The notes under the pieces were generated by a model. That model worked only from the letters and a program-made list of their open reading frames with translations, was not told the origin of the DNA and ran no database searches. From positions 62,001 to 126,000 of the forward strand of contig CANMPD010000007.1 in assembly GCA_947499635.1 (NCBI GenBank): DNA of 64,000 nucleotides. Direction: 5' to 3'. This stretch comes from an uncultured Paracoccaceae bacterium (lineage in GTDB: Bacteria; Pseudomonadota; Alphaproteobacteria; Rhodobacterales; Rhodobacteraceae). The translations under genes and the position numbers were made by a program. Positions 27,367 to 36,502 of the stretch are shown piece by piece. Numbering within the stretch: the stretch's first letter is position 1; the number at the start of each line of letters is the position of its first letter.

Positions 27367-30300
27367 TTACTCCGCGGCGGTCCGGGCGATCACATCCGGA
27401 ATCGCATGTTCGGCAAAGAGGGCATCAAAACTGGGTACATGACCCAGAACGGTTCGGTTTTTCGCACTCTGGTGTAAAATCCAGGCATAGGTCCCTGGGC
27501 TGTCCATACTTAGGATATTTCGCAACGAAAGAGCGCGTTTGAAATCAGACAAGCGTTTGTTGGCCACAAGGGCGGCAAGCTCTGTGTCACTATAGGCATC
27601 AAGTGACGCTTTGGCGTGTTTGGCAAGTGACGACATCAACCCAAAATCTTCAGTCAGGATCAGGTTACGTGCGGCTTTGTCACGGGCCATGCGATCAGAG
27701 CTGCTAGTACGTTTTGTCGCAATGGTTTGTGCTTGTTCTAGCACAACATAGCTGCTCAGCAGTCGGAACATATCATCTGTGTCCATGTCGCCGTAATTGG
27801 GTACAGCGCCTTGATGTACAGGCTGCCCTTTTTTCCAGGCGCGCTTTAGCTCTGAAATTTGATGCTCAGCTAAAGCGGTCGATAACTCGTCGACCAAATC
27901 TTTCCGAGATCGCGCTGCTAGAATTTCGTCTGTGTCTTGATACTGTAGCAACGCCTTAGGCATAATCCATGCCATATGCTGGCGCGTCGTATCCCAATCC
28001 GACAAAAGAGCGCGACCTAATTCAGAGTTCGTCGCCTCAATATGCCATGCAAGCAGCTGCTTAACCGCGTCTTCGTGGATTGTTGCATGGTCGGATCCGT
28101 CGATAAATGTACCGCTTAACACGGAATCGCGGCTAATCATGTCCGGTACACGGCCTTCGGGGTCGTATTGATAGGCAAACCCACCGGACATCCCATTGCC
28201 AATGCCATTGGCAAACCCACCAAGATTTAAGATCGCGCCGTTTGTCATATATTCAGCACAGAAGTCACCGACGCCCTCGACGACAGCGGTTGCGCCAGAG
28301 TTTCGCACGGCAAAGCGGTCACCGGCCTCACCTTCGATAAATGTCCGTCCACCGGTCGCACCAAACAGTGCAAAGTTCCCGATCAACACATTTTCACGAC
28401 CTTTGGCTCCGCCCGGGCTGCGCACGATGATTTCACCACCGGAAGCACCTTTTCCGACACCATCGTTACAAGTGCCCGTATGATCCATGACCATACCATC
28501 ATTGCAAAATGCACCAAAGCTCTGTCCCGCGGATCCGTTTGTCACAACACGGACGCTACGCTGATCCAAGTATCGACGTCCGCGACTGTCCTCAAAGGCG
28601 GCGGCGGGGAGGACATCACATTCGTGATTCAGCATGCGTTCGATATCAATCCCAAGCTGACCGCCAACTGTTTTGTTGCGGTTGTTGAGGGGGGCGTTCG
28701 GACGCAACTCGATATGGTGTTCTTTGCCGTCAAACAACCGCGCCTTCACTTGATCGAGCAGGGCGTCATCGATCTCGAAGTCTTTCTCAAGGTATATCGG
28801 GTCGGCGACGCGTTTTTCAGATACACATGTCAGCATTGCCCGCAGATCAAGTTTTCCGACTGACGACGGGTGATCAAGAAGATGAAGCAAATCGGAACGA
28901 CCGCGCGCCTCTTGCAACGATCTTAGTCCGAGAGAAGCAAGAATTTCCCGAACCTCATGGGCAATGTTCAACAGATACTGTGCCAAGGCACGTGGGTCAC
29001 CGTCAAACACTTCGGGATTTGTGGTGAGGCCAGCAGGGCATTTAATGTTACAGTTTTTCGCCATAACGCATTTCAACATCATCAATGCTGTCGTACCGAA
29101 TTCAAAGCTGTCGCCACCTAACAAGGCCCCTTTGACAACGTCAGATCCCGTTTGCATGGCGCCTGAACATCGCAGCAATACTTTTTGACGGATGCCGTTG
29201 GCGCACAGCGCTTGATGCACTTCGGCAATGCCAATTTCTGCAGCGCGGCCCGTATATTTCAATGATGTAACAGCCGCAGCACCGGTGCCGCCTGTGTTAC
29301 CGGCGATGTTGATGACATCAGCACCCGCCTTAGCGACCCCAACGGCGATCGTCCCGATACCTTCGGAGCTTACGAGTTTGACAATGACCCGTACACGTGC
29401 GGCCTTAGCATCATGGATTAATTGACCAAGGTCTTCGATAGAATAGGTATCATGGTGCGGGGGAGGGGAGATAAGTTCGACCCCTGGCACACCGCCCCGT
29501 GCAGCAGCAATTTCTACGGTCACTTTGGCCGCTGGCAGCTGGCCGCCCTCGCCAGGTTTTGCACCTTGGCCAATCTTAATTTCGATCTCTTCAAGGCTCG
29601 GATCGGCCAAATACCCAGCCCAAACGCCAAAGCGACCGGACGCAAATTGTTTGATCCGGCTCCCACGGATTGTGCCATAGCGGGTGATATGTTCGCCGCC
29701 CTCACCAGAATTGGACATACCGCCAACCATGTTTGTACCATGGGCCACGGCTTCATGCGCGGATGCAACAAGCGCGCCATGCGACATCGCGCCAGATGCC
29801 AATCGACAAGTGATTTCAGATGCAGGTTGCACGTTCTCCAAATCGATGCGTACGGGTGCCGAGCGCAGGCGAGACAGGTAGTCAAACGCCATAGCACTGG
29901 CTGTAACACTCAGCGCGCCTTTGGTGATATAATGCCCTTCGATGTCTTTCCCAAACCGCTCAACCAGCGTCTCGGCAAGAACATCGAGACGGCTAAGGTC
30001 ATCCGCCTTTGGTCCAGTTAAGGTCAGAATGAACTGGCCATCATTTAGATTTTCAACATCCAAGCCACGAATAATGAAGTCGTTATTTCCCGCGCGATTG
30101 AAGAGCATCATTTCGCGCTTCATTTCCGGAACGGTCTCAAGGAAAGTAATATCCGCAGGGAACGCTAAAATATCGCGTAGTGCTGCAGGGCGGCGGTGAC
30201 GTTCTTCGGTCATGGAACGGCTGAAATCACGATAACCAGGGGTGATTTTAAAACCGTCGATTTGCTCTTTCGTCAGTTTGTCAAAAGACGTGTTCACATA

Positions 30301-32829
30301 GCCAGTTTCTGTAAGACCAAATGCGTCGTCCATTTGTCGCAAGGTCATCAATCGGAATGGATCAGTTTCACCCTCGGCTTCTGCAAAGCTGATCTTTTCT
30401 TCGGTCAAATCCACGAACCCGCGTACGGCCGTCGTACCGTAGCTGTGTCCTGCTCCCTCGGCCCGTTCTTTAAAGAGGCCAAGGATTGGGATGTCTTTAT
30501 CAGTGGTCACCGACAATGTTCGCTCGTGCCAGTCGGCTATTGATTTGGCGACGACAGAAAACCGAACGCCACCTACCGGCGTGTTCATGTTTGGTAGATA
30601 TTTGGCGAAAACAGGGTCGTTTGTATCTAAAAAATTGGGTTCAAAGAATTCACCACCAGAGTAGCTTTCGACTGTGCAAAGGCCAACCTTACCCATGGTT
30701 TTCATCAGTGCCTTTTCAGCCGCCTTTTTGAACTTCATGTAGGCTGAACCGGCCTTCTCACCGAAGAGTTCTTCTGCGCGCAAACGCACTGCCAAGGGGT
30801 ACACCGCAGCGCCGCCAAAACCTAACGCACATGCGATGTGGTGAGAGGAGCAAATTTGCCCGCTTTCGATCACGAGGCTAACCTTGAAGCGCATGCCTTC
30901 TTCAATCAGACGTTGGTTAATGGCTGAAACGGCCAAGGTCATCGGTAAAGGCGCATATGTGCTGGACAAGTGCCGGTCGGTCAGGATCGCGATTCCGCCC
31001 TGTTCACGTGCGAATGTCACAACGTCATTAGCTACCTCGTCAATCGCTGCGATAAGGGCTGCTTCGTTGGCGGCGGCATCTTCTAAAACAGGTCGGTAAA
31101 GCGTATTGAATGCCTGCCAAGGGGTGTCGGTTTGCTTTTTGATCTTTAACATATCGATCATGCGAAGAACCGGCGAATTAACGACAATTTGGCGCGAACG
31201 ACTATGTCCAAGATGCGCCTTTTCCCCCAGTGCGACCCGTAATGTCATACCGTCAGATTCACGGATTGAATCAAGCGGCGGGTTTGTCACCTGAGCAAAG
31301 CGTTGACTGAAATATTTGGCCACGCCGCCTTCGTTATCAGATAAGGCATTGATCGCATTACCATATCCCATTGCCGATACTTTCTCGACGCCGGTTTGCA
31401 GCATTGGATCCATCAAGAATTTAAAACTCTCTTGATTGAGCGTGTATCCAACATAGCGCGCAGGGCGTTCCAGATCGCCTTCGTAGACAGCTGCCGCCGA
31501 AGTGCTTGTGATCTCGGCTTCAGGCAGTTCATCAATATTGATCTGCGCGTCCTTCAGCAAAGCTGGGTAATCTTTTGCAGAGGCAAGCATTTCCAATGCT
31601 TCTTTTGTCTCATAGGCGCGGCCCGTGCTGTGATCAAAATAGATCATCCCGCCTGCTTCAACGCGCCCCCTGCGGATCACATCCTCTGGTGGGAAGTCAA
31701 TTTGGCCAGCTTCGGACATTACTGCTAAATATTCGCTGGTTTCGGTCGATCGCATCGGCCGCAGTCCTAGGCGATCCAACCGAGCGCCAATGATATCCCC
31801 ATCCCCGAAAACCAATGCGGCTGGGCCGTCGTTTTTTTCTTCGGATAACGACAGATACTCTAACATGGCCCGAACGTCGGTGGACAATGACAGATCATTT
31901 TCCCACGCAGGCGGCATCATTGCGACGACAGCGGTGACCAAGTCTAAACCTTCGTCATAAACTCGCGCGTTTAGTGTTTGATCCAAACGGCAGCTATCGG
32001 ATTGCCCTTTGGGGCGAATAATCGCCTTATTGCGAGCCAAGGCGATCGCGGCTTCGGATAAGCGATTTTTCTTATCTGTGTTCAACTCGCCATTATGAGC
32101 CATCAGCCTAAATGGTTGCGCCATTGATGGATGAGGATCTGTATTTGTTGAAAATCGTGTGTGGAAATAGAGTGTGTGAACTGAATGATTGGGGTCGGAT
32201 AAATCATCAAAATAAGGAACGATTTCCCATGAGTTCAAACGCCCTTTAAAAACCTGCATCCTTGATGACATGGAAAGCGGGTAAAACCCTTCAAAGACAG
32301 GATTGGTGTAGGCTTCGGCCTCAATGGCCAGCAAAGCCAAATGAATGCGGCGATCAAACGTTGCGCGGTCAACCCCCTCAGGGGCCTCAAAAACCCACTG
32401 TGCGATGGGCAATTGATATTGCACCGAACGTTCACCAATTGCGTCATTGTTTACGGGCATGTGTCGCTGTGTAACGATGCTAAACCCTGCGTCTGTTAAA
32501 CAGCTTTCAACCAGTTGGGTGGCATGATCATGTTGGGTTACATCCGCGGGAAGGAAAAAGTTACCGACACCAAATTTACCCGTCTTTAGATCGCGGCCTG
32601 TCAATTTACGAAAGAACTCTACTGACAGATCAACGGAAACGCCTGCGCCATCACCGACACCTTCGGATGACATGCCACCGCGATGCGGTACGGCGCAGAG
32701 TGCCTCGTGACCGCGTTTTAAAACGTCATGGGTTTGCTTGCCATCTTTGCGCGTCAAGAATCCAACACCACAAGAGCTGTGTTCTTGAGTGTGGTCGTAA
32801 AGTCCAGTTTGTGAAAAATCGTAATTCAA
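27367..32829 (-). CDS. Glutamate synthase large-subunit-like protein with C-terminal extension
   Basis: Very large GltB homologue, about 1820 residues from a TTG at 32829 (GGAG eight bases before) or 1865 from an ATG at 32964. Order: N-terminal glutaminase with the Cys nucleophile in SSCGVGF (Cys20 from the TTG) and HNGELNT; central domain; FMN synthase domain (GAMSHGALVASAHEA, GQGAKPGEGGQLP, ISPPPHHDTYSIEDL); beta-helix GXGXG domain; and a tail of about 190 residues beyond normal GltB, without a family I know. The 3Fe-4S motif is CVMAKNCNIKCPAG, one residue shorter than the usual C-x5-C-x4-C. No gltD is nearby. It lies in an operon with an iron-complex ABC transporter and a diflavin reductase. 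The precise reaction is uncertain. Confidence 0.8.
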   Translation of the reverse strand: MNYDFSQTGLYDHTQEHSSCGVGFLTRKDGKQTHDVLKRGHEALCAVPHRGGMSSEGVGDGAGVSVDLSVEFFRKLTGRDLKTGKFGVGNFFLPADVTQHDHATQLVESCLTDAGFSIVTQRHMPVNNDAIGERSVQYQLPIAQWVFEAPEGVDRATFDRRIHLALLAIEAEAYTNPVFEGFYPLSMSSRMQVFKGRLNSWEIVPYFDDLSDPNHSVHTLYFHTRFSTNTDPHPSMAQPFRLMAHNGELNTDKKNRLSEAAIALARNKAIIRPKGQSDSCRLDQTLNARVYDEGLDLVTAVVAMMPPAWENDLSLSTDVRAMLEYLSLSEEKNDGPAALVFGDGDIIGARLDRLGLRPMRSTETSEYLAVMSEAGQIDFPPEDVIRRGRVEAGGMIYFDHSTGRAYETKEALEMLASAKDYPALLKDAQINIDELPEAEITSTSAAAVYEGDLERPARYVGYTLNQESFKFLMDPMLQTGVEKVSAMGYGNAINALSDNEGGVAKYFSQRFAQVTNPPLDSIRESDGMTLRVALGEKAHLGHSRSRQIVVNSPVLRMIDMLKIKKQTDTPWQAFNTLYRPVLEDAAANEAALIAAIDEVANDVVTFAREQGGIAILTDRHLSSTYAPLPMTLAVSAINQRLIEEGMRFKVSLVIESGQICSSHHIACALGFGGAAVYPLAVRLRAEELFGEKAGSAYMKFKKAAEKALMKTMGKVGLCTVESYSGGEFFEPNFLDTNDPVFAKYLPNMNTPVGGVRFSVVAKSIADWHERTLSVTTDKDIPILGLFKERAEGAGHSYGTTAVRGFVDLTEEKISFAEAEGETDPFRLMTLRQMDDAFGLTETGYVNTSFDKLTKEQIDGFKITPGYRDFSRSMTEERHRRPAALRDILAFPADITFLETVPEMKREMMLFNRAGNNDFIIRGLDVENLNDGQFILTLTGPKADDLSRLDVLAETLVERFGKDIEGHYITKGALSVTASAMAFDYLSRLRSAPVRIDLENVQPASEITCRLASGAMSHGALVASAHEAVAHGTNMVGGMSNSGEGGEHITRYGTIRGSRIKQFASGRFGVWAGYLADPSLEEIEIKIGQGAKPGEGGQLPAAKVTVEIAAARGGVPGVELISPPPHHDTYSIEDLGQLIHDAKAARVRVIVKLVSSEGIGTIAVGVAKAGADVINIAGNTGGTGAAAVTSLKYTGRAAEIGIAEVHQALCANGIRQKVLLRCSGAMQTGSDVVKGALLGGDSFEFGTTALMMLKCVMAKNCNIKCPAGLTTNPEVFDGDPRALAQYLLNIAHEVREILASLGLRSLQEARGRSDLLHLLDHPSSVGKLDLRAMLTCVSEKRVADPIYLEKDFEIDDALLDQVKARLFDGKEHHIELRPNAPLNNRNKTVGGQLGIDIERMLNHECDVLPAAAFEDSRGRRYLDQRSVRVVTNGSAGQSFGAFCNDGMVMDHTGTCNDGVGKGASGGEIIVRSPGGAKGRENVLIGNFALFGATGGRTFIEGEAGDRFAVRNSGATAVVEGVGDFCAEYMTNGAILNLGGFANGIGNGMSGGFAYQYDPEGRVPDMISRDSVLSGTFIDGSDHATIHEDAVKQLLAWHIEATNSELGRALLSDWDTTRQHMAWIMPKALLQYQDTDEILAARSRKDLVDELSTALAEHQISELKRAWKKGQPVHQGAVPNYGDMDTDDMFRLLSSYVVLEQAQTIATKRTSSSDRMARDKAARNLILTEDFGLMSSLAKHAKASLDAYSDTELAALVANKRLSDFKRALSLRNILSMDSPGTYAWILHQSAKNRTVLGHVPSFDALFAEHAIPDVIARTAAE

Positions 32830-33108
32830 ACCTGAATCTCCAAATTGACTTACTCCGCACAATCTTTCGATCAGACGGGGCAGCTCATTGATAATTCTCT
32901 GGCTGGATGGCTTGAGTGGCGCGGCGCGCGGCTTTGGAATACCCTTCCCAAACACAATCTGCAAGCGGTTCGCATAAAAATTGCTGAAGGGATTTCAGAA
33001 CAAGGTGATGAAAGCCGGCTGTTTTGAATGACTGACAATCGCTTTGTCGAGATAGATATCGGTCATAAGTGACCCGCTATTGGTACCTAATCGGCTACTT
33101 ATCTCGGT

Positions 33109-33882
33109 TTATGCAGACAGCCTTGCATCTACATAAATCGAGCCTCGCTTCGTGTACTCTAGTTCGGTTTTAACACGGTAGGTTTCGCCAATTTCTGACA
33201 GACCTAGAATATGTTCGGGTGCCCCGTCGGCAAGGATGATGCCATCCCGTAAAAGAACCAATCGGTCGCAGAATTTTGCTGCAAGGTTTAAATCATGTAA
33301 TGCAGCCATGATAACCGGCTTTTTACGATCCATCTCATTTCGAATGGAGGTCAAGATCGACAGTTGGTGATGTAGGTCCAGTGCGCTGGTGGGTTCGTCA
33401 AGCAAGATCACCTCAGGCGAGCGTACAATTGTTTGAGCAACCGCTACCATTTGGGCCTGGCCTCCGCTTAGGTCCGAGATGCCACGATTTGCAAGGTGAG
33501 ACAGATTTAAAGCGCTCAAGGTATCTGACACACGCTCAAGGTTTTCGTCTTTAACACGCCAACCTGTTGTCTGCTTTAATGCCAAAAGAACGCTTTCAAA
33601 CACCGTTAACAATGCGTTGCAGCCAAAGGCTTGTGGCATATAAGCGATCCGACGTGCCCGACCTTTACGGTGCAAATGTGTTATATCATCTGTACCGATT
33701 ATGATCGACCCTGCGGTGGGGGATACTAATCCGGCTAAGGTTTTGAACAGCGTTGATTTTCCCGATGCGTTGGGGCCAATCAATCCGACAAAACCCCCTC
33801 CCTTTACGGTAGGGATCGACACATCATGCAAGATCTCTTTCTTTCCATAACCTGATCTGAGGTTTTGAATGCTTAAGGTCAT
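33109..33882 (-). CDS. Iron-complex ABC transporter ATP-binding protein (FecE/FhuC type)
   Basis: ATPase of 257 residues for a siderophore, haem or cobalamin-type importer. Walker A GPNASGKST, signature LSGGQAQMVAVAQTI and Walker B VILLDEPTSALD are intact; LHDLNLAAKFCDRLVLLRDG is typical of FecE/FhuC. It overlaps the permease gene by four bases. Between it and the GltB-like gene are 144-279 bases, depending on which start is correct, so a second promoter there is possible. Confidence 0.9.
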   Translation of the reverse strand: MTLSIQNLRSGYGKKEILHDVSIPTVKGGGFVGLIGPNASGKSTLFKTLAGLVSPTAGSIIIGTDDITHLHRKGRARRIAYMPQAFGCNALLTVFESVLLALKQTTGWRVKDENLERVSDTLSALNLSHLANRGISDLSGGQAQMVAVAQTIVRSPEVILLDEPTSALDLHHQLSILTSIRNEMDRKKPVIMAALHDLNLAAKFCDRLVLLRDGIILADGAPEHILGLSEIGETYRVKTELEYTKRGSIYVDARLSA

Positions 33883-34940
33883 GACAGTTTTTCCCGTCGT
33901 GTGCTGAGGATAATCGAAATGAAAACAGGCACCCCTATCAAGGAGGTGATGATCCCAATCGGATATATAACGCCCGGTGTTATTGACTTAGAGATTAATG
34001 ACGTTAGCGATAAAACCAATGCTCCGACTAAGGCCGAAAGCGGGACGAAAAACCGTTGATCTTCTCCGACCAACAACCGAGCGATGTGGGGCCCAACAAG
34101 ACCGACGAATCCAACCGTACCCACGAATGACACGGCCGTTGCGGCCAACAAAGATATGCAAATCAGCATTTCAACGCGCAGGCGGCTTACGTCGACACCC
34201 ATGCTTTCTGCTGTTGCCTCTCCCATCCGCAGGGCGGTCATAGGCCATGTCCGCAACAGGCTGAAGGGGATAGCGATGGACAAAAGCAGTGCACCAAGCG
34301 AGATCTTTTCCCAGCTTGCGCGGCTCAATGATCCCATCATCCAAAATACAATCCGTGCAATTTGATCTTCGGATGCCATGTATTGCATCAAGGCTAAAAG
34401 CGCTGAAAACGTGAAGAAAATCGCGATCCCGAACAAGATCATTGTTTCTGACCCTACACCCTTTAGGCGGGTTGCCATCAAAATGAAGCCACAGGTCAAT
34501 ACAGCGAAGACGAAGGCATTTGCTGTAACCAGAAATGGGCCAATTGCGGGGATAACACTAACGCCTAAGACAATTGCTAAGGACGCGCCAAAACTGGCGG
34601 CCGCTGAGACACCGAGAGTGAAGGGTTCCGCAAGGGGGTTATTCAAAATCGTCTGCATTTGGGCTCCAGCTACAGCCAACAACGCACCAACCAAAACGGC
34701 TGTTATGGCAACTGGCAAACGGTAGTCCCAAACGATAACTTTTAGGCGGACACCATGTGACAACGGATCTGTAAAAACTTGCAACACAGTGGACAGGCTA
34801 TATTTTCCCGGGCCGGTGGCGATGTCTAAGAAAAAGCTCAATAAAAGCAATCCAGAAACGATTACGATCATGGTGTATCTGCGTGCGGTTTGCGAGCCGT
34901 AAGCTTGCCGCATCTGCGCAGTGGTTAGGTCTGTTATCAC
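33879..34940 (-). CDS. Iron-complex ABC transporter permease (FecCD family)
   Basis: Inner-membrane permease of 353 residues with about ten membrane segments. FecCD-specific blocks are YRLPVAITAVLVGALLAVAG, AQMQTILNNPLAEPFTLGVS, and FVGLVGPHIARLLVG. It works as a homodimer with the ATPase downstream and the binding protein upstream. Overlap with the ATPase gene is ATGA. Confidence 0.92.
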   Translation of the reverse strand: MITDLTTAQMRQAYGSQTARRYTMIVIVSGLLLLSFFLDIATGPGKYSLSTVLQVFTDPLSHGVRLKVIVWDYRLPVAITAVLVGALLAVAGAQMQTILNNPLAEPFTLGVSAAASFGASLAIVLGVSVIPAIGPFLVTANAFVFAVLTCGFILMATRLKGVGSETMILFGIAIFFTFSALLALMQYMASEDQIARIVFWMMGSLSRASWEKISLGALLLSIAIPFSLLRTWPMTALRMGEATAESMGVDVSRLRVEMLICISLLAATAVSFVGTVGFVGLVGPHIARLLVGEDQRFFVPLSALVGALVLSLTSLISKSITPGVIYPIGIITSLIGVPVFISIILSTRREKLS

Positions 34941-34963
34941 GAAAAGCTCCTCTAATGGCGGTG

Positions 34964-34987
34964 ACGGCCCCGCGTTATGGGGGCCGT
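34964..34987 (-). terminator. Stem-loop after the iron-complex binding-protein gene
   Basis: ACGGCCCC pairs with GGGGCCGT (eight perfect pairs) around an eight-base loop, 13 bases after the binding-protein stop and before the permease start. No T-run follows. It probably acts as an mRNA stabiliser or partial terminator giving more binding protein than permease. Confidence 0.6.
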
Positions 34988-35000
34988 GAACTAGATGAGG

Positions 35001-36155
35001 TTAGCTTCCCGAACCAAGAGTGCCCCAGAATACACCTGAGTAATCAATGGGGAGGAATTTATCGTGAAGTTCCTGCATCGTTGCCGTTGGATCGACGTCT
35101 TCGAACAGTTCCGGGTGTAGCCATTTTGCGAAAGCTTGCATTGCAACGAAATGATAAGGGCTGTTGTAGAACTGATGGTAAACCGAATGAAAACGTCCGT
35201 TTTTAACCGCAGAGAGCTCCGGCCAACCTTCGCGAGCGGCAAGGTTCGCCAAACGATCTTGGACTGTTGCTTCATCGGCGTCATAGCCAAACAAAACGGC
35301 TGTTGTTGCTGGACTCGCCTCGGACCAATTCGCGCCAGTGCCGATGATTACATCAGGGTCATCCGTGAAAATTGCCTCAAGGCTGACGGCTGTAGAATAA
35401 CCAGGGGTTTTTAATGTACCCCAGTTTTGACCACCAGCAAGGTCAACAAGGCGACCAAGGTTGGCGCCACCGAATGTGTTGCAACACTTCGTAGGGTCAT
35501 ACCCCGCCGCACGTTCGATAAAGACTACCGGTCTGTCTTCATCCGCGATTCCCTGAACGCGTGAATAGATGCCTTTCATCTGTTCTTGGTAGAAATCAGC
35601 AAAGGCATCTGCTTCCTCACGACGGTCCAACACGCGGCCCAGCAATTGCAAACTAGGGATAGTGTTTTGCGTTGGGTCTTGACGGAAGTCGACGAAAAGA
35701 GTTGCAACTCCAGCTTCGTCCAACTTCTCGATTATTCCGCTTTCTTGCGCGCGCAAAAGGTTGCCAAGATTCATGATTACCACTTCGGTGCCCAATGAAA
35801 TGACGGCCTCTAGGTTCCATTCATCAGAGTAGGGGCTGCCAAAGCTGGGTAAGTCTGCAATCTCGGGAAAGACATCTAGGTAGGCGTGGTAGGCATCGGG
35901 GTCAAAATTGATCATGTCGTCTTTCCAGCCAACAACACGTTCAAATGGGTTTTCTTGGTCTAAAAGCGCGAGTGAATAAATCATCCGTCCTTCGCCAATA
36001 ACAACCTTGGATGGGTTGCGTTCAAGTTCTACAACGCGTCCTGCAATATCTGTTACGGTAACTGTCTCTGCAGTGGCGATCGTGGCGGACGCAAGTGTAA
36101 GCGTCGTCGCTGCGGCAGCGGAGCAAAGACCCCGCGTCAGTGATCTGACATTCAT
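35001..36155 (-). CDS. Iron-complex ABC transporter substrate-binding protein
   Basis: Class III periplasmic binding protein, 384 residues, with a signal peptide ending TIATAE. It has the fold landmarks VTVTDIAGRVVELERNPSKV near the start and CCNTFGGANLGRLVDLAGG, a block common to siderophore-binding proteins of Rhizobiales and Roseobacter. The ligand (ferric siderophore or haem) cannot be decided from sequence; the HmuS-like gene at the operon end favours haem. First gene of the operon running down to 24612. Confidence 0.85.
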   Translation of the reverse strand: MNVRSLTRGLCSAAAATTLTLASATIATAETVTVTDIAGRVVELERNPSKVVIGEGRMIYSLALLDQENPFERVVGWKDDMINFDPDAYHAYLDVFPEIADLPSFGSPYSDEWNLEAVISLGTEVVIMNLGNLLRAQESGIIEKLDEAGVATLFVDFRQDPTQNTIPSLQLLGRVLDRREEADAFADFYQEQMKGIYSRVQGIADEDRPVVFIERAAGYDPTKCCNTFGGANLGRLVDLAGGQNWGTLKTPGYSTAVSLEAIFTDDPDVIIGTGANWSEASPATTAVLFGYDADEATVQDRLANLAAREGWPELSAVKNGRFHSVYHQFYNSPYHFVAMQAFAKWLHPELFEDVDPTATMQELHDKFLPIDYSGVFWGTLGSGS

Positions 36156-36227
36156 GGGTCTCTCCTAATTTTAGCTTAGCTGGTGCTATGCTTAGGCACC
36201 ATAGATATTAACTGGGTTGAATTTGTC

Positions 36228-36243
36228 AATTCGTTTACGAATT
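36228..36243. promoter_or_regulatory. Inverted repeat upstream of the iron-uptake operon
   Basis: AATTCGT (36228-36234) and ACGAATT (36237-36243) form a perfect 7-2-7 dyad, 73 bases upstream of the binding-protein start. The half TTACGAAT recurs at 36256-36263. It is a good operator candidate for the iron operon. I could not match it to a Fur, RirA or Irr consensus. Confidence 0.45.
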
Positions 36244-36420
36244 CCAACCCGCGACTTACGAATGCCCTTGATGGCAAATGGGGTAGATGAGGCTTTATTT
36301 TCGTAGGACATCCACCTGTTTGGTATCTGCCAATGCGAGTTAGTTATTTCCGATGCTTTGGGCATGGGTAATTCGAAAGGATTGGCAAGACATATCCTCA
36401 CCTGCAAAAGTTAAATCTAC

Positions 36421-36485
36421 CAAGTACTAGATAGCTTGTTGACATATTAGGTGTTGCTCATTAATTGATAACTACCTAGTACTTG
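36421..36485. promoter_or_regulatory. Promoter of the MBL gene flanked by inverted AGTACT elements
   Basis: CAAGTACTAG at 36421-36430 and its exact reverse complement CTAGTACTTG at 36476-36485 enclose a TTGACA (-35-like, 36439-36444) and an AT-rich -10 region. Each is followed by GATAG, so the two are also near direct repeats 55 bp apart, about five helical turns. The second copy lies 18 bases before the ATG. This looks like a two-site operator, possibly acting through a loop. Confidence 0.55.
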
Positions 36486-36502
36486 ATAGATAGGAGAAGA
36501 AT

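Noticed and set aside
32830-32964. N-terminal 45 residues of the longest GltB-like frame
   Set aside because: No similarity to GltB precursors and no ribosome site at 32964; a TTG at 32829 with GGAG is closer to the known precursor length, though this is not certain.
36156-36240. Fur, RirA or Irr box upstream of the iron-complex operon
   Set aside because: I searched for TGA-N9-TCA, Fur-type dyads and TTCTAA-type ICE motifs and saw no convincing match; only the AATTCGT dyad is reported.
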